From NCBI RefSeq assembly GCF_017743975.1, contig NZ_JAGHRC010000001.1:806001-870000 (forward strand): a stretch of 64,000 nt of DNA. The letters are read 5' to 3'. The DNA is from Ruegeria sp. R14_0. Lineage in GTDB: Bacteria > Pseudomonadota > Alphaproteobacteria > Rhodobacterales > Rhodobacteraceae. Below, one piece after another: positions 27,061 through 35,118 of this stretch. The position numbers and the translations under genes are program-made. Each line of letters opens with the position of its first letter. Positions within the stretch are counted from its first letter, which is position 1. A model generated the notes under the pieces. That model saw only the letters and a program-made list of their open reading frames with translations, ran no database searches and was not told where the DNA came from.

Positions 27061-27876
27061 CTATTCGGCCAGCCCAAGTGCGCACAGGTGCTCAAAGCCC
27101 GGCAGAACGTCTTTACTGTCGCGCAATTCCAGCACCAGTCGCGCTTGTGGCGCGCATTCGACCAGCGCCTCAAAAACCGACTGCCAGTTGACACTGCCCT
27201 GACCGGGGCGCCAATGGCGGTCGGCATACCCGTCCGCGTCCTGCAGATGCACATGGGCAAGTTTATCGCCAGCGGCCCGGACAAAGTAGTCAACCGGCGG
27301 CGCGCCGTTTGAGCCATGGGCATAGTGCGCGTGACCGGTATCCAGCGAAACGCGCACGTATTTCGAACCGAAACTTTCCGCCAAATCCACGCGATAGGTC
27401 GGGTCAATGTCTTCGATGTTCTCGATCACCAATTCGACGCCGTGCGTCTGGGCGCGCTCGACAATCGGGCGCAAAGTGTCATGCACCCGTGACATTTGGC
27501 TTTGCCGAGCGTTGCGGGTCATGTTCAGGTTGTTGTGGTCCCATGTGGTGTAAGGCGAGTGCATCACCATCTGCGTTGCACCCAAAGATGCCGCAACGTC
27601 CAGACCTTGGCTGAGCCGCTTCTGGATGACGGCCCGGATATCTGGGTCACGGCAATCCAGCGGAAGGTCGTAAAACGGCCCGTGGATGCCAAGCCGCCCG
27701 GCATGGCCTTTGAGGGCGGATTTCGCCTCTTCTATCAGAGGTTCGGCCGCATCTCCGAGGGTATCGGGGAGCAGAAAATCTTGAATCTCCAGATCGCGCT
27801 GCCCGTCGATCAACCAGTCGCGATGCGCTGCCAGATCGGCGACCATCAATGCAGCGCCTACTTTCAATTTAGTCAT
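27061..27876 (-). CDS. Sugar phosphate isomerase/epimerase-like TIM barrel (AP endonuclease 2 fold)
   Basis: 271 residues with the xylose-isomerase-like barrel: LGIHGPFYDLP, MVMHSPYTTW, ELVIENIEDIDP (metal-binding Glu), SLDTGHAHYAHG (Asp/His ligands) and LAHVHLQDADGYADRHWRPGQG. These supply the usual Glu-Asp-His-Glu metal set. Members isomerise or epimerise sugars and hydroxypyruvate, and the substrate here is unknown. It stands alone on its strand, convergent with the TRAP operon and 67 bp from the AttH-like gene, with which it may share a transcript. Confidence 0.85.
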   Translation of the reverse strand: MTKLKVGAALMVADLAAHRDWLIDGQRDLEIQDFLLPDTLGDAAEPLIEEAKSALKGHAGRLGIHGPFYDLPLDCRDPDIRAVIQKRLSQGLDVAASLGATQMVMHSPYTTWDHNNLNMTRNARQSQMSRVHDTLRPIVERAQTHGVELVIENIEDIDPTYRVDLAESFGSKYVRVSLDTGHAHYAHGSNGAPPVDYFVRAAGDKLAHVHLQDADGYADRHWRPGQGSVNWQSVFEALVECAPQARLVLELRDSKDVLPGFEHLCALGLAE

Positions 27877-27943
27877 TAAATCATCGTCCTTCGCTTGTCG
27901 CCGCCTTGATAGAATGGACGTGTGACAGAAGGGCGACAGGGGA

Positions 27944-28984
27944 TCAGTAACCGGTCATTTCAAGGTATCCGCGACCTGAATGGCTGCCGCTGATCTGCAC
28001 CGGACCTTCCCAGTATTCGAACCGGGTCGCCATCCACGCGTCGGGCACCAGTGCCGAGACTTCGACGTCCAGATTGCGGTCGGGCAGGGTGACGCGCCAC
28101 TGAACGGGGACATCGCGGCCCGCGACCGGGGCGGATGCAAGTGGCTCGAACGCGACCGAACCGTCAGGGATCATTGTTGTCGTGCCATCGGCGGCAATCC
28201 ATGTGGCTGCTGTAAAGTCTCCGCGGTCGCCGCGCAGGCGAAATGCCATCATCTTGTCGCCGTCATCGAAGCTGAGCGAGAACCAGTCCCACCCGCTTTG
28301 ATCTGCGGCCAGGGGTTGCGAGGACCATTCGCGGTCCAACCATCCTTGCCCGGTGACTTCGACCTTGCCATCGGGCAGGTGCAACACGCCTTCGACTTGA
28401 TAGAACGGCTGGGAATAGTAATAGCTGGCCTGACCGTCTGCGGATTTGACCGAGTACCCATGCTGACCGTGAAACACCAGCGGCCCCTGGGTGTCGAGCT
28501 TGAGGTCATAGCCAAAATCAGCCCCATTTGCGGACAGGCTGACGTTGTTCGGGTCCGGGCCGCGCATGTGCCATTCGTCAATCCATGCTTCAAAAGGCGC
28601 AGCCGTCACTCCGGCCTGACCGATCCCACCGCGCGAGAGACGTTCTGCAAAATAGTGCTTGTCGGGCGTCGTTACTGCCGCATGGCCCATCCAGATCTGC
28701 GGGCTTTGCCAGCCGCCTGTTTCCTCGGGCTTGAGGGCTGACCGGAACAAAGTCCATTGGATTCCATAATCGCGCCCGTCCTCGCCTTTGAGGTTTGCGG
28801 TCAGGTACCACCACTCAATCCGATAGGCGGGGTGAGGGCCGTGATCCTGTGGGAACTGAAACTGGTACCCGGCCTGCGGTACAGCGAACCCTTCGGCAGA
28901 GCCGCCCAGACCAGCGTACCCTTGGGCGCGCACAAATCCGGGCAAGGCCAGGATAAGGATGAGAATCCACGTTTTAACGTTCAT
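27944..28984 (-). CDS. AttH/CrtC-like lipocalin-fold secreted protein
   Basis: About 346 residues with a signal peptide (ILILILALPGFVRAQ). The family block FPQDHGPHPAYRIEWWYLTANL is followed by YGIQWTLFRSALKP, LDREWSSQPLAADQSGWDWFSL and AFRLRGD, all typical of the AttH/carotenoid 1,2-hydratase double-lipocalin family. In Agrobacterium attH sits with ABC genes attEFG. Here it directly follows a fused FtsX-type permease, overlapping it by 11 nt (ATG 28984), so it is likely the periplasmic partner of that ABC system. Hydratase activity is possible but not implied; no carotenoid genes are nearby. Confidence 0.85.
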   Translation of the reverse strand: MNVKTWILILILALPGFVRAQGYAGLGGSAEGFAVPQAGYQFQFPQDHGPHPAYRIEWWYLTANLKGEDGRDYGIQWTLFRSALKPEETGGWQSPQIWMGHAAVTTPDKHYFAERLSRGGIGQAGVTAAPFEAWIDEWHMRGPDPNNVSLSANGADFGYDLKLDTQGPLVFHGQHGYSVKSADGQASYYYSQPFYQVEGVLHLPDGKVEVTGQGWLDREWSSQPLAADQSGWDWFSLSFDDGDKMMAFRLRGDRGDFTAATWIAADGTTTMIPDGSVAFEPLASAPVAGRDVPVQWRVTLPDRNLDVEVSALVPDAWMATRFEYWEGPVQISGSHSGRGYLEMTGY

Positions 28985-31388
28985 TGGCAAAAACTCTTAA
29001 TAAATCCGCAGGCGGCAGGCGCAGCAGTCGGGCGGCGGGTAGGGCGGCAGCGACGGCTGCGGCCAGCAGGGTCAGGCCCAAAAGATAGATCCAATCGACT
29101 GGAAACAGGAACATGGGCAGGCGCCAGCCGAAGGCCTCGACATTGATGACGGCCAACAGGGTCCAGGCCAGTGCCAGACCCAGCGGCAATGCCAAAACAG
29201 CGGTCAATGCTGCCAGCAGAACGCTGCGCAACAGCTCAAGCCGGGCCAATTCGGCACGCGTGAGCCCCAGCGCCCAGACAGGCGCGATTTGCGGCAGGCG
29301 CTGGGTCCACAGGGTCAGAAGGCTGGTCAGAATGGCAAAACCCGCGACACCTAGCGTCAGGATATTCAGAGCCGAAGTTACTACGAATGTCTTTTCGAAC
29401 ACGGCCATCGACTGCGCCTTGAGCGCTGCCTGTTGGATTACGGCGCGCGGCGGCAGGTCGAATTTCTCACGCAACCTCTGTGTCATTTCGGTAGCGCGGT
29501 CCGGGTTCATGCGGATGCCAAACCGCCGCGTTTCAGCACCCGGAGCGATCGCGTCCAGCTGCGGCATCGACACGATGGCCTGACCCGTCGGGTTGCCATA
29601 GTCGGAGTAGACCCCGGCGATGGGCAATGTGACTAAAGGGGTCAGTGCAACGCTATCGCCGGGCCACAGGTTCTCGCGCCGTGCGAGCTGTTCGTTGATC
29701 AACACGGCAGACCCGTCAAGGACTTGATCCCAAACGCCGTCCAGTGAGGCGATCAGCGGCCATTTCTCGCGATAGGTCTCATCGTCGATAATGCCATAGA
29801 GGAACAGCGGTCCGGACGGATGCGCCAGCTCGACACTGCGGATCGGCAGGACGGCGTTCACCTGCGGGGCCAACCAATCCGCGATCTCCAGTCCCTGCTG
29901 GTCATCGGCTGCGGTCACATAGACCTCGGATGTCAGGCGTTGATCCAGCCAACCGGTAAAGGTCAGCCGAAAGCTGGAAACCATTGTGCCCACGCCAATA
30001 TTTGCGGCCAGAGCCAGCAGCAAGGCCATCAAGGCCAGTGACAGTCCGGGTAATTGCGCGCGCATGTCCGACCAGACCCATTGCGCAACGGGTCCCTTTG
30101 CGATGCGTTGCATCAGGATCAGGACACGCGACAACAAGTAGGGAAGCACCAGCGCGGCCCCGACCAGCAGCCCACCGACCATGATGAGACCTGCAACCAA
30201 CCCTCCGACCAGCAGCAGGGCCAAAACGCCGATTGCAATGGCAGCTACGCCTGCAAGCGCGACAAGCCAGTTGCCCGAGGCCGCGCTGCGCCAGGCCTGC
30301 AACCCCGCTCCGCTGAGGATCGGCATCCGGGACAGTCGGTACAAGGCATGCCCGCTGGCCAGAAAGGTGCCGCCCAAGGCCATGGCGAGCCCGGCCAGTA
30401 TCCATTGCAGTTGCAGGGTAATCTGCCCGCTGACCGGCGCGCCATAGAGCCCGCGCAGCGTCGCCGCGACATCCGGCAGCAACGCGCCGGCCAGAAAGAA
30501 CCCCAGCACCAGACCCAATACCCCGCCTATGACGGCAAGGATCGAAAGTTCGGCCATGATCAGCCAGACCAGACGCCGCATCGAGACACCCAACGCGCGC
30601 AAGGTGCGGATCATCCCCCGTCGTTGGGCAAACGCCAGCCCGACGGTGCCGTGCACGATGAACAGCCCAACAGCAAAGGACAGCAAGCCAAAGGCGGACA
30701 GGTTGAGGTGAAAACTGTCTGTCAGCTGTGCTGTATCCAGCTGTGATGCCGCCGCGATGCGCTGCAGGTCCGGTGCGATTTCTGACAGTGGCGGGACAGA
30801 GCCCGGTTGTCCTGGCAAAATGATCAGGCGCGAGATCTCTCCGCGCCGGTCCAGCAGAACCTCTGCGACGCCAATATCCGTGAGGATCAGATCGGGCGGC
30901 AGCGCTGTGCTCGTCAGCACCGGTGGCAGGCCTGGTTGCCCGGACAACAGCGGCTGCACCTCAGGCGTGGTCAACAATCGGCCCGGTGCGGTCAGCAGAT
31001 CAGCAGGATCAGGCGGCGTCTCGCTTTGTTCGACCTCGGTAACAGCAGGCAGAGCCGGGTAGGCGACAAAGTCGACGCCCAAAAGCCGCAGGGTTCGACC
31101 ATTGATCCGCAAAGGACCTTCGAGCACGGCCGCAACCTGCCAGCCCGCCCGCCGCAACGCGATGTACTGCGACAGGGGAATTGCACCGCTTGGGTTGTGC
31201 AACTCGTCATACTGACCCAGAGCCAGCTGATCGGCAGCGCGCCCGTAGCTTGCGCGCGCCTCGGCGTTGATGGCCTGCACCGCCGACCAAAGACCGGTCG
31301 CCAAGGCAAGACCGATCAACAGGGTCGCCAGTTGCAGCCGATGCGCCCGCCAATGCGACGCCAGCGCCTGAATGACGGCCAGTGTCAT
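28974..31388 (-). CDS. FtsX-type ABC transporter permease (AttFG-like, duplicated)
   Basis: 804 residues. One helix near the N terminus is followed by a long periplasmic region and two FtsX-type membrane cores: about residues 230-460, with FAQRRGMIRTLRALGVS, and the C-terminal 130, with WTQRLPQIAPVWALGLTRAEL. The R-x-L-x-x-G-x-x coupling segment appears in each core. This is the MacB/LolCE-like mechanotransmission class, which moves substrates in or from the periplasm. The start overlaps the ATPase stop by 4 nt (ATGA), and the end overlaps the AttH-like gene. Confidence 0.88.
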   Translation of the reverse strand: MTLAVIQALASHWRAHRLQLATLLIGLALATGLWSAVQAINAEARASYGRAADQLALGQYDELHNPSGAIPLSQYIALRRAGWQVAAVLEGPLRINGRTLRLLGVDFVAYPALPAVTEVEQSETPPDPADLLTAPGRLLTTPEVQPLLSGQPGLPPVLTSTALPPDLILTDIGVAEVLLDRRGEISRLIILPGQPGSVPPLSEIAPDLQRIAAASQLDTAQLTDSFHLNLSAFGLLSFAVGLFIVHGTVGLAFAQRRGMIRTLRALGVSMRRLVWLIMAELSILAVIGGVLGLVLGFFLAGALLPDVAATLRGLYGAPVSGQITLQLQWILAGLAMALGGTFLASGHALYRLSRMPILSGAGLQAWRSAASGNWLVALAGVAAIAIGVLALLLVGGLVAGLIMVGGLLVGAALVLPYLLSRVLILMQRIAKGPVAQWVWSDMRAQLPGLSLALMALLLALAANIGVGTMVSSFRLTFTGWLDQRLTSEVYVTAADDQQGLEIADWLAPQVNAVLPIRSVELAHPSGPLFLYGIIDDETYREKWPLIASLDGVWDQVLDGSAVLINEQLARRENLWPGDSVALTPLVTLPIAGVYSDYGNPTGQAIVSMPQLDAIAPGAETRRFGIRMNPDRATEMTQRLREKFDLPPRAVIQQAALKAQSMAVFEKTFVVTSALNILTLGVAGFAILTSLLTLWTQRLPQIAPVWALGLTRAELARLELLRSVLLAALTAVLALPLGLALAWTLLAVINVEAFGWRLPMFLFPVDWIYLLGLTLLAAAVAAALPAARLLRLPPADLLRVFANER

Positions 31389-32032
31389 GCGATATGCCCA
31401 CCCGAGAGGTGCACGCGGCGATCCAGACGCGCCGCAATCTCGGTGGAATGCGTGACCAACAGCAAAGCGGCGCCAGTGTCCGCGACCAAAGACAGCATCA
31501 GATCCAGCACCGTTGCGCTAGCGGTCTCATCCAGGTTCCCCGTTGGCTCATCCGCCAGCAACAGTTTCGGTCGGGCGGCCATCGCGCGACCGATGGCGAC
31601 ACGCTGCTGCTGACCACCCGAGAGGTTCTCGGGGTAGCGTTGCAGCAAGTCGGACAGACCCAGCCGTTGGGCCAGATGCGCGCACCACTCGGGGTCGTGG
31701 AACCCCGCAAGCCGGGCATGAAAGGACAGGTTCTGATCGACGGTCAATGACGGGATCAGGTTGAACTGTTGAAACACCAGAGACAGCGCATTTCGGCGCA
31801 GGGCGGCGCGTCCCGGATCATCCAATTGCGACAGGGCTGTGCCATCCAGAGTGATTTCTCCGCCATCCACGGTGTCGAGGGCCGCAGCCAGGTTCAGCAG
31901 TGTGCTTTTGCCGCTGCCACTTTCGCCGGTCAGGGCCAGAGTTTGTCCGCGCTCCAACGTCAGTGACACGTCGCGCAGTACCGGGCGTCCGCCGGGATAG
32001 GATTTCTGAACCCTGTCAAATGTCAGAAGCAT
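31385..32032 (-). CDS. LolD/MacB-type ABC ATPase (AttE-like)
   Basis: About 215 residues. Walker A is GESGSGKST, the Q-loop is LVFQQFNLIPSLT, the signature is LSGGQQQRVAIGRAMAARP, Walker B is LLLADEPTGNLDE and the H-loop is VTHSTEIA. The ADEPTGNLD block places it in the LolD/MacB/FtsE subfamily that pairs with FtsX-type permeases, as the next gene is. The ATG at 32032 has GGGGA seven bases upstream; an earlier in-frame Met at 32062 is less likely. It is the first gene of the ATPase-permease-AttH operon. Confidence 0.9.
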   Translation of the reverse strand: MLLTFDRVQKSYPGGRPVLRDVSLTLERGQTLALTGESGSGKSTLLNLAAALDTVDGGEITLDGTALSQLDDPGRAALRRNALSLVFQQFNLIPSLTVDQNLSFHARLAGFHDPEWCAHLAQRLGLSDLLQRYPENLSGGQQQRVAIGRAMAARPKLLLADEPTGNLDETASATVLDLMLSLVADTGAALLLVTHSTEIAARLDRRVHLSGGHIA

Positions 32033-32201
32033 GTTTGTCCCCATTTTCAGTAGGATTTGCAACAGTTTCGCCGACTGTCCAGAGGTAGCACAGGATCGGT
32101 TCCTTTCGCCGCACTCTGCCCGGATTGGGCGGGTTGTGTCACAGGCCCGCGCGGGTCATTGTGGCATTGTTTGTCGTCAGCAGAAATCAGGATGCAAAAA
32201 C

Positions 32202-32636
32202 ATGACCTTGTCGCAGCAAATCCTTTGGGGCAGCATGTTTCTAGGGCTGTGCTTTCTGGTCGAGATCATCCTGCTGACCTTATGCACCGTTATGACAAAC
32301 AAGCTGATCGCACGCTGGGAGAATAAAGGCGTCATCCTGGTGACAGCGGGCCCGATCGCAACCGCGCTGGCATTTATCGTTTTGACCCACACCATTCAGG
32401 TCTGGATCTGGGCAATTGTTTGGGTCACGAACGACGTGCTGCCGGATTGGAACACGGCACTGTATTTCTCATTGGTGTCGTTCACAACGCTCGGTTACGG
32501 CGACATCGTGCTGGGCGAGGACCTGCGGATATTCGGCACATTCGCCGCGGTCACGGGCCTGTTGGCGTTTGGACTGTCCACCGCCTATATGGTCGCCCTG
32601 ATGACCCGCGTGTTTCAGGAACGGTTCATGTCCTAA
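32202..32636 (+). CDS. Potassium/ion channel family protein
   Basis: 144 residues with three hydrophobic segments. Between the last two lies SFTTLGYGDIVL, the pore loop with the TxGYGD selectivity filter of two-helix K+ channels. It has no cytoplasmic RCK domain, so gating is unknown. AGGA sits nine bases before the ATG at 32202; an open frame continues upstream to 32031 but has no family similarity. Its stop codon shares two bases with the stop of the convergent cardiolipin synthase gene. Confidence 0.87.
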   Translation: MTLSQQILWGSMFLGLCFLVEIILLTLCTVMTNKLIARWENKGVILVTAGPIATALAFIVLTHTIQVWIWAIVWVTNDVLPDWNTALYFSLVSFTTLGYGDIVLGEDLRIFGTFAAVTGLLAFGLSTAYMVALMTRVFQERFMS

Positions 32637-34045
32637 AGGATCGGCGCAAACAGGCGTGCCAATGGTGCGCCGAGGCGTATGTGGACCGGTTGCTGCCCGA
32701 GTGTGCGGGACAGCGTATAGCTGTTCTCAAAGTCGTCCTCCAGCATCTCGGCCACGGCAGCGGCGGCCCGCGCATCAAAGAACAGCGCCATCGCCTCGAA
32801 ATTCAAACGAAAAGACCGATTGTCCAGATTGGTGGTCCCGACAGCCGCCAGTGCGTCATCAACCAGAAACACCTTCTGGTGCAGGAAACCGTCAGTATAG
32901 CGCAAGACCTGCGCGCCACAGGCGCGGATCTCGTCAAAATAGGCAAAAGCGGCAAGCCACGGCAGGCGGTGGTCGATGGTGTCAGGCACAAGGATACGCA
33001 CATCGACACCGCGCAAGGCGGCGTGTTTCAGGGCCGTCATGATGTCGATATCGGGGACGAAATAGGGCGATGCGATCCAGATCCTGTGCTGCGCTTCAGT
33101 GATCGCAGCAAAGAACATCATCGCGCCGGTTTCGGTCTCGTCCCCCGGTCCGGTCGCCACCAGCAATGCGTTCATGTCCTGATCTGAAACTGTGCCAGCC
33201 CAGTCCAACTGGTCGATCAAATCCTCTTCATGCGCCCAGTGCCAATCCTCGATGAAAATAAGCTGCAACTGCCGGACGATATGGCCCGTCATCTTGATAT
33301 GGGTATCACGCCAGCGACCGAAGTGTGGGTCTTGGCCCAAATACTCGACCCCCACGTTATGCCCGCCGATAAAGCCCGTCTCACCGTCAATGATGACCGT
33401 CTTGCGGTGGTTGCGGTAGTTCAGCTGAAACCGGAACTTCGGCCCGCGCTGTTCACTGGGGTCAACGACCGCGATACCGGCGTCCCGCATGTCCTGGATA
33501 TAGTCGGTGTTCAGGGCATAGCTGCCTACCGCGTCCATCATGAAGCGGACGCTGACGCCGCGTTTCGCGGCTGCGATCAGTTTGTCCTTAAGTCGCTGAC
33601 CCAGTGCGTCGTCCCGCACGATGTAGAACTGAATCAGAACGTAAACCTGTGCCGCGTCGATGGCCTCGAAAATGGCGTCGAATGTGGCCTGCCCATCAAC
33701 CAGCAACTCGGCCCCGTTCCCGCGCGAGACGGGCATGTGTGCCAGCGCCTCGAAGGGGCGCGGGTTGATCAGCATCTTGTCTGCGTTGGGTTTTGAGTAG
33801 TCGGCGAAGGTCTTGATCCCTTCGACCACACGCTGACTTTCCTTCCGAGCGATCCGGTAGCCGCGAAACCGGTGGTGCCCCAGAAACAGGTATAGCGGCA
33901 CACCGAACATGGGGGCGGCGATCAGAAAAACCACCCAACCGACGGCACCCTGAGGGGTTCGCGCGGTTTGCGCCGCGCGCACCGCGAAGACAATTGCCGT
34001 TGCATAAAGTGCAAATACAAATACGGAAACAAGCAATGTCCACAT
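32633..34045 (-). CDS. cls: Cardiolipin synthase (phospholipase D family)
   Basis: 470 residues. Two N-terminal membrane helices with the PLDc_N block (GWVVFLIAAPMFGVPLYLFLG) precede two catalytic HKD motifs: HRKTVIID (His213), followed by GGHNVG, and HQKVFLVD (His389), followed by GTTNLDNRS. Cls enzymes condense two phosphatidylglycerols, or PG with another lipid, to cardiolipin. Length and layout match bacterial ClsA. GGAG lies upstream of the ATG, 25 bp after the HAD gene, so the two may be co-transcribed. Confidence 0.93.
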   Translation of the reverse strand: MWTLLVSVFVFALYATAIVFAVRAAQTARTPQGAVGWVVFLIAAPMFGVPLYLFLGHHRFRGYRIARKESQRVVEGIKTFADYSKPNADKMLINPRPFEALAHMPVSRGNGAELLVDGQATFDAIFEAIDAAQVYVLIQFYIVRDDALGQRLKDKLIAAAKRGVSVRFMMDAVGSYALNTDYIQDMRDAGIAVVDPSEQRGPKFRFQLNYRNHRKTVIIDGETGFIGGHNVGVEYLGQDPHFGRWRDTHIKMTGHIVRQLQLIFIEDWHWAHEEDLIDQLDWAGTVSDQDMNALLVATGPGDETETGAMMFFAAITEAQHRIWIASPYFVPDIDIMTALKHAALRGVDVRILVPDTIDHRLPWLAAFAYFDEIRACGAQVLRYTDGFLHQKVFLVDDALAAVGTTNLDNRSFRLNFEAMALFFDARAAAAVAEMLEDDFENSYTLSRTLGQQPVHIRLGAPLARLFAPIL

Positions 34046-34070
34046 GGGGTTATCGGGCTCCGAAGGCGGT

Positions 34071-35045
34071 TTAATTCGACCTAGTGTAGATGCGAGACCA
34101 GTCTTGCGCCATATCTACGATCACCCAACCCATTTCAGGACCCTTGTCCAATCCATCGACCAGATTGCCAATCGGGCTTTCGCGGTCATAGGCCCATTCA
34201 CGCTCGGCATCCGTATGGTGCACCAGAACGCCCAGCCGTGGCCCATCGCCCGCCGTGGTCCATTCCATCATAGCAAAGTCACCGTCCGAGTTGCCACCTG
34301 CCAGGATCGGGCGCCTTCCGATGGTGCGTTCGATATTGATCGGCTTACCCTCTTTGTCGTCGACAAAGGCGATGTCAGGGGTTTTGGTGATGACCGGAGT
34401 GCCGTCGGTGCTGGCATAGGCGGTGCCGGTGTATGTGCCCAGAACCTGCTCGGGCGGGATGCCATAGGCCTCTTCGGCGAAGACGCGCATGAAGTGCAAA
34501 CCACCTCCCGAGACGATGTATGTCTTGAACCCTTCGTCCCGCAGATAGCGCAGCAGCTCGACCATCGGCTGATAGGTCATCTGATCATAGGGCATATCGG
34601 TTTCGGGGTGGCGGGCAGTCTCAAGCCATTCGGCGACTGCGTCCTGAAACGCGTCGACCGAAACGCCCGAATGCGAGGCATTTACAACTTCGATCAGGGC
34701 ATCATGGCCGCCTTGCAATACGGTGTTCAGGTCACCCTCGGCTGCGGCCTGCAATGTCGGGGAGGTCAGGATCGAAGGATCGTCTGCGGCCAATTCAGCC
34801 AGCCGGTCCATGGCAAAAAACAGTTGGAAATAAACAGGCTGTTCGGCCCAGAGCGTGCCGTCATTGTCGAAAACGGCGATCCGTTCGGCAGGCGTTACAT
34901 ATTCAGGACGTTCAGGGTCTGTGACGGCGGCGACAAAGTCGATGATCCTGTCTTTGCTGTCGGTGTCGTTCCAACTGGGCAGGGGATCGGCAAGCAGGGA
35001 TAGCGGGGCGCAGATCAGCAGTGCGCTGAGAACTAGGTGTCGCAT
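34071..35045 (-). CDS. Secreted HAD-superfamily phosphatase
   Basis: About 324 residues with a signal peptide (HLVLSALLICAPLSLLA). It has the HAD motifs in order: I, VFDNDGTLW (nucleophile and acid/base Asp); II, YIVSGGG; III, the Lys in the VITKTP region; and IV, GGNSDGDFAMM. Such periplasmic HAD proteins release phosphate from organic phosphates, and the substrate here is unknown. ATG 35045 is chosen because it starts the signal peptide; a longer in-frame start at 35084 falls in the terminator of the sulfatase gene. It is probably a separate transcription unit. Confidence 0.87.
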   Translation of the reverse strand: MRHLVLSALLICAPLSLLADPLPSWNDTDSKDRIIDFVAAVTDPERPEYVTPAERIAVFDNDGTLWAEQPVYFQLFFAMDRLAELAADDPSILTSPTLQAAAEGDLNTVLQGGHDALIEVVNASHSGVSVDAFQDAVAEWLETARHPETDMPYDQMTYQPMVELLRYLRDEGFKTYIVSGGGLHFMRVFAEEAYGIPPEQVLGTYTGTAYASTDGTPVITKTPDIAFVDDKEGKPINIERTIGRRPILAGGNSDGDFAMMEWTTAGDGPRLGVLVHHTDAEREWAYDRESPIGNLVDGLDKGPEMGWVIVDMAQDWSRIYTRSN

Positions 35046-35069
35046 GAATTTCTCATTCAATTTCAAGAT

Positions 35070-35098
35070 AAAAAGGGCCGCCATTGAAGTGGCGGCCC
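35070..35098 (-). terminator. Rho-independent terminator of the arylsulfatase gene
   Basis: Read on the minus strand, a 9-bp perfect stem (GGGCCGCCA paired with TGGCGGCCC, 6-nt loop) is followed by TTTTT. It sits 21 bp after the sulfatase stop and just before the HAD gene start, so it isolates the two genes. Confidence 0.88.
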
Positions 35099-35118
35099 GG
35101 TTTTGACTTACACGCGAC

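Noticed and set aside
27944..28984. Carotenoid 1,2-hydratase (CrtC) naming
   Set aside because: The fold is shared, but no carotenoid genes are near and the ABC neighbours favour the AttH assignment.
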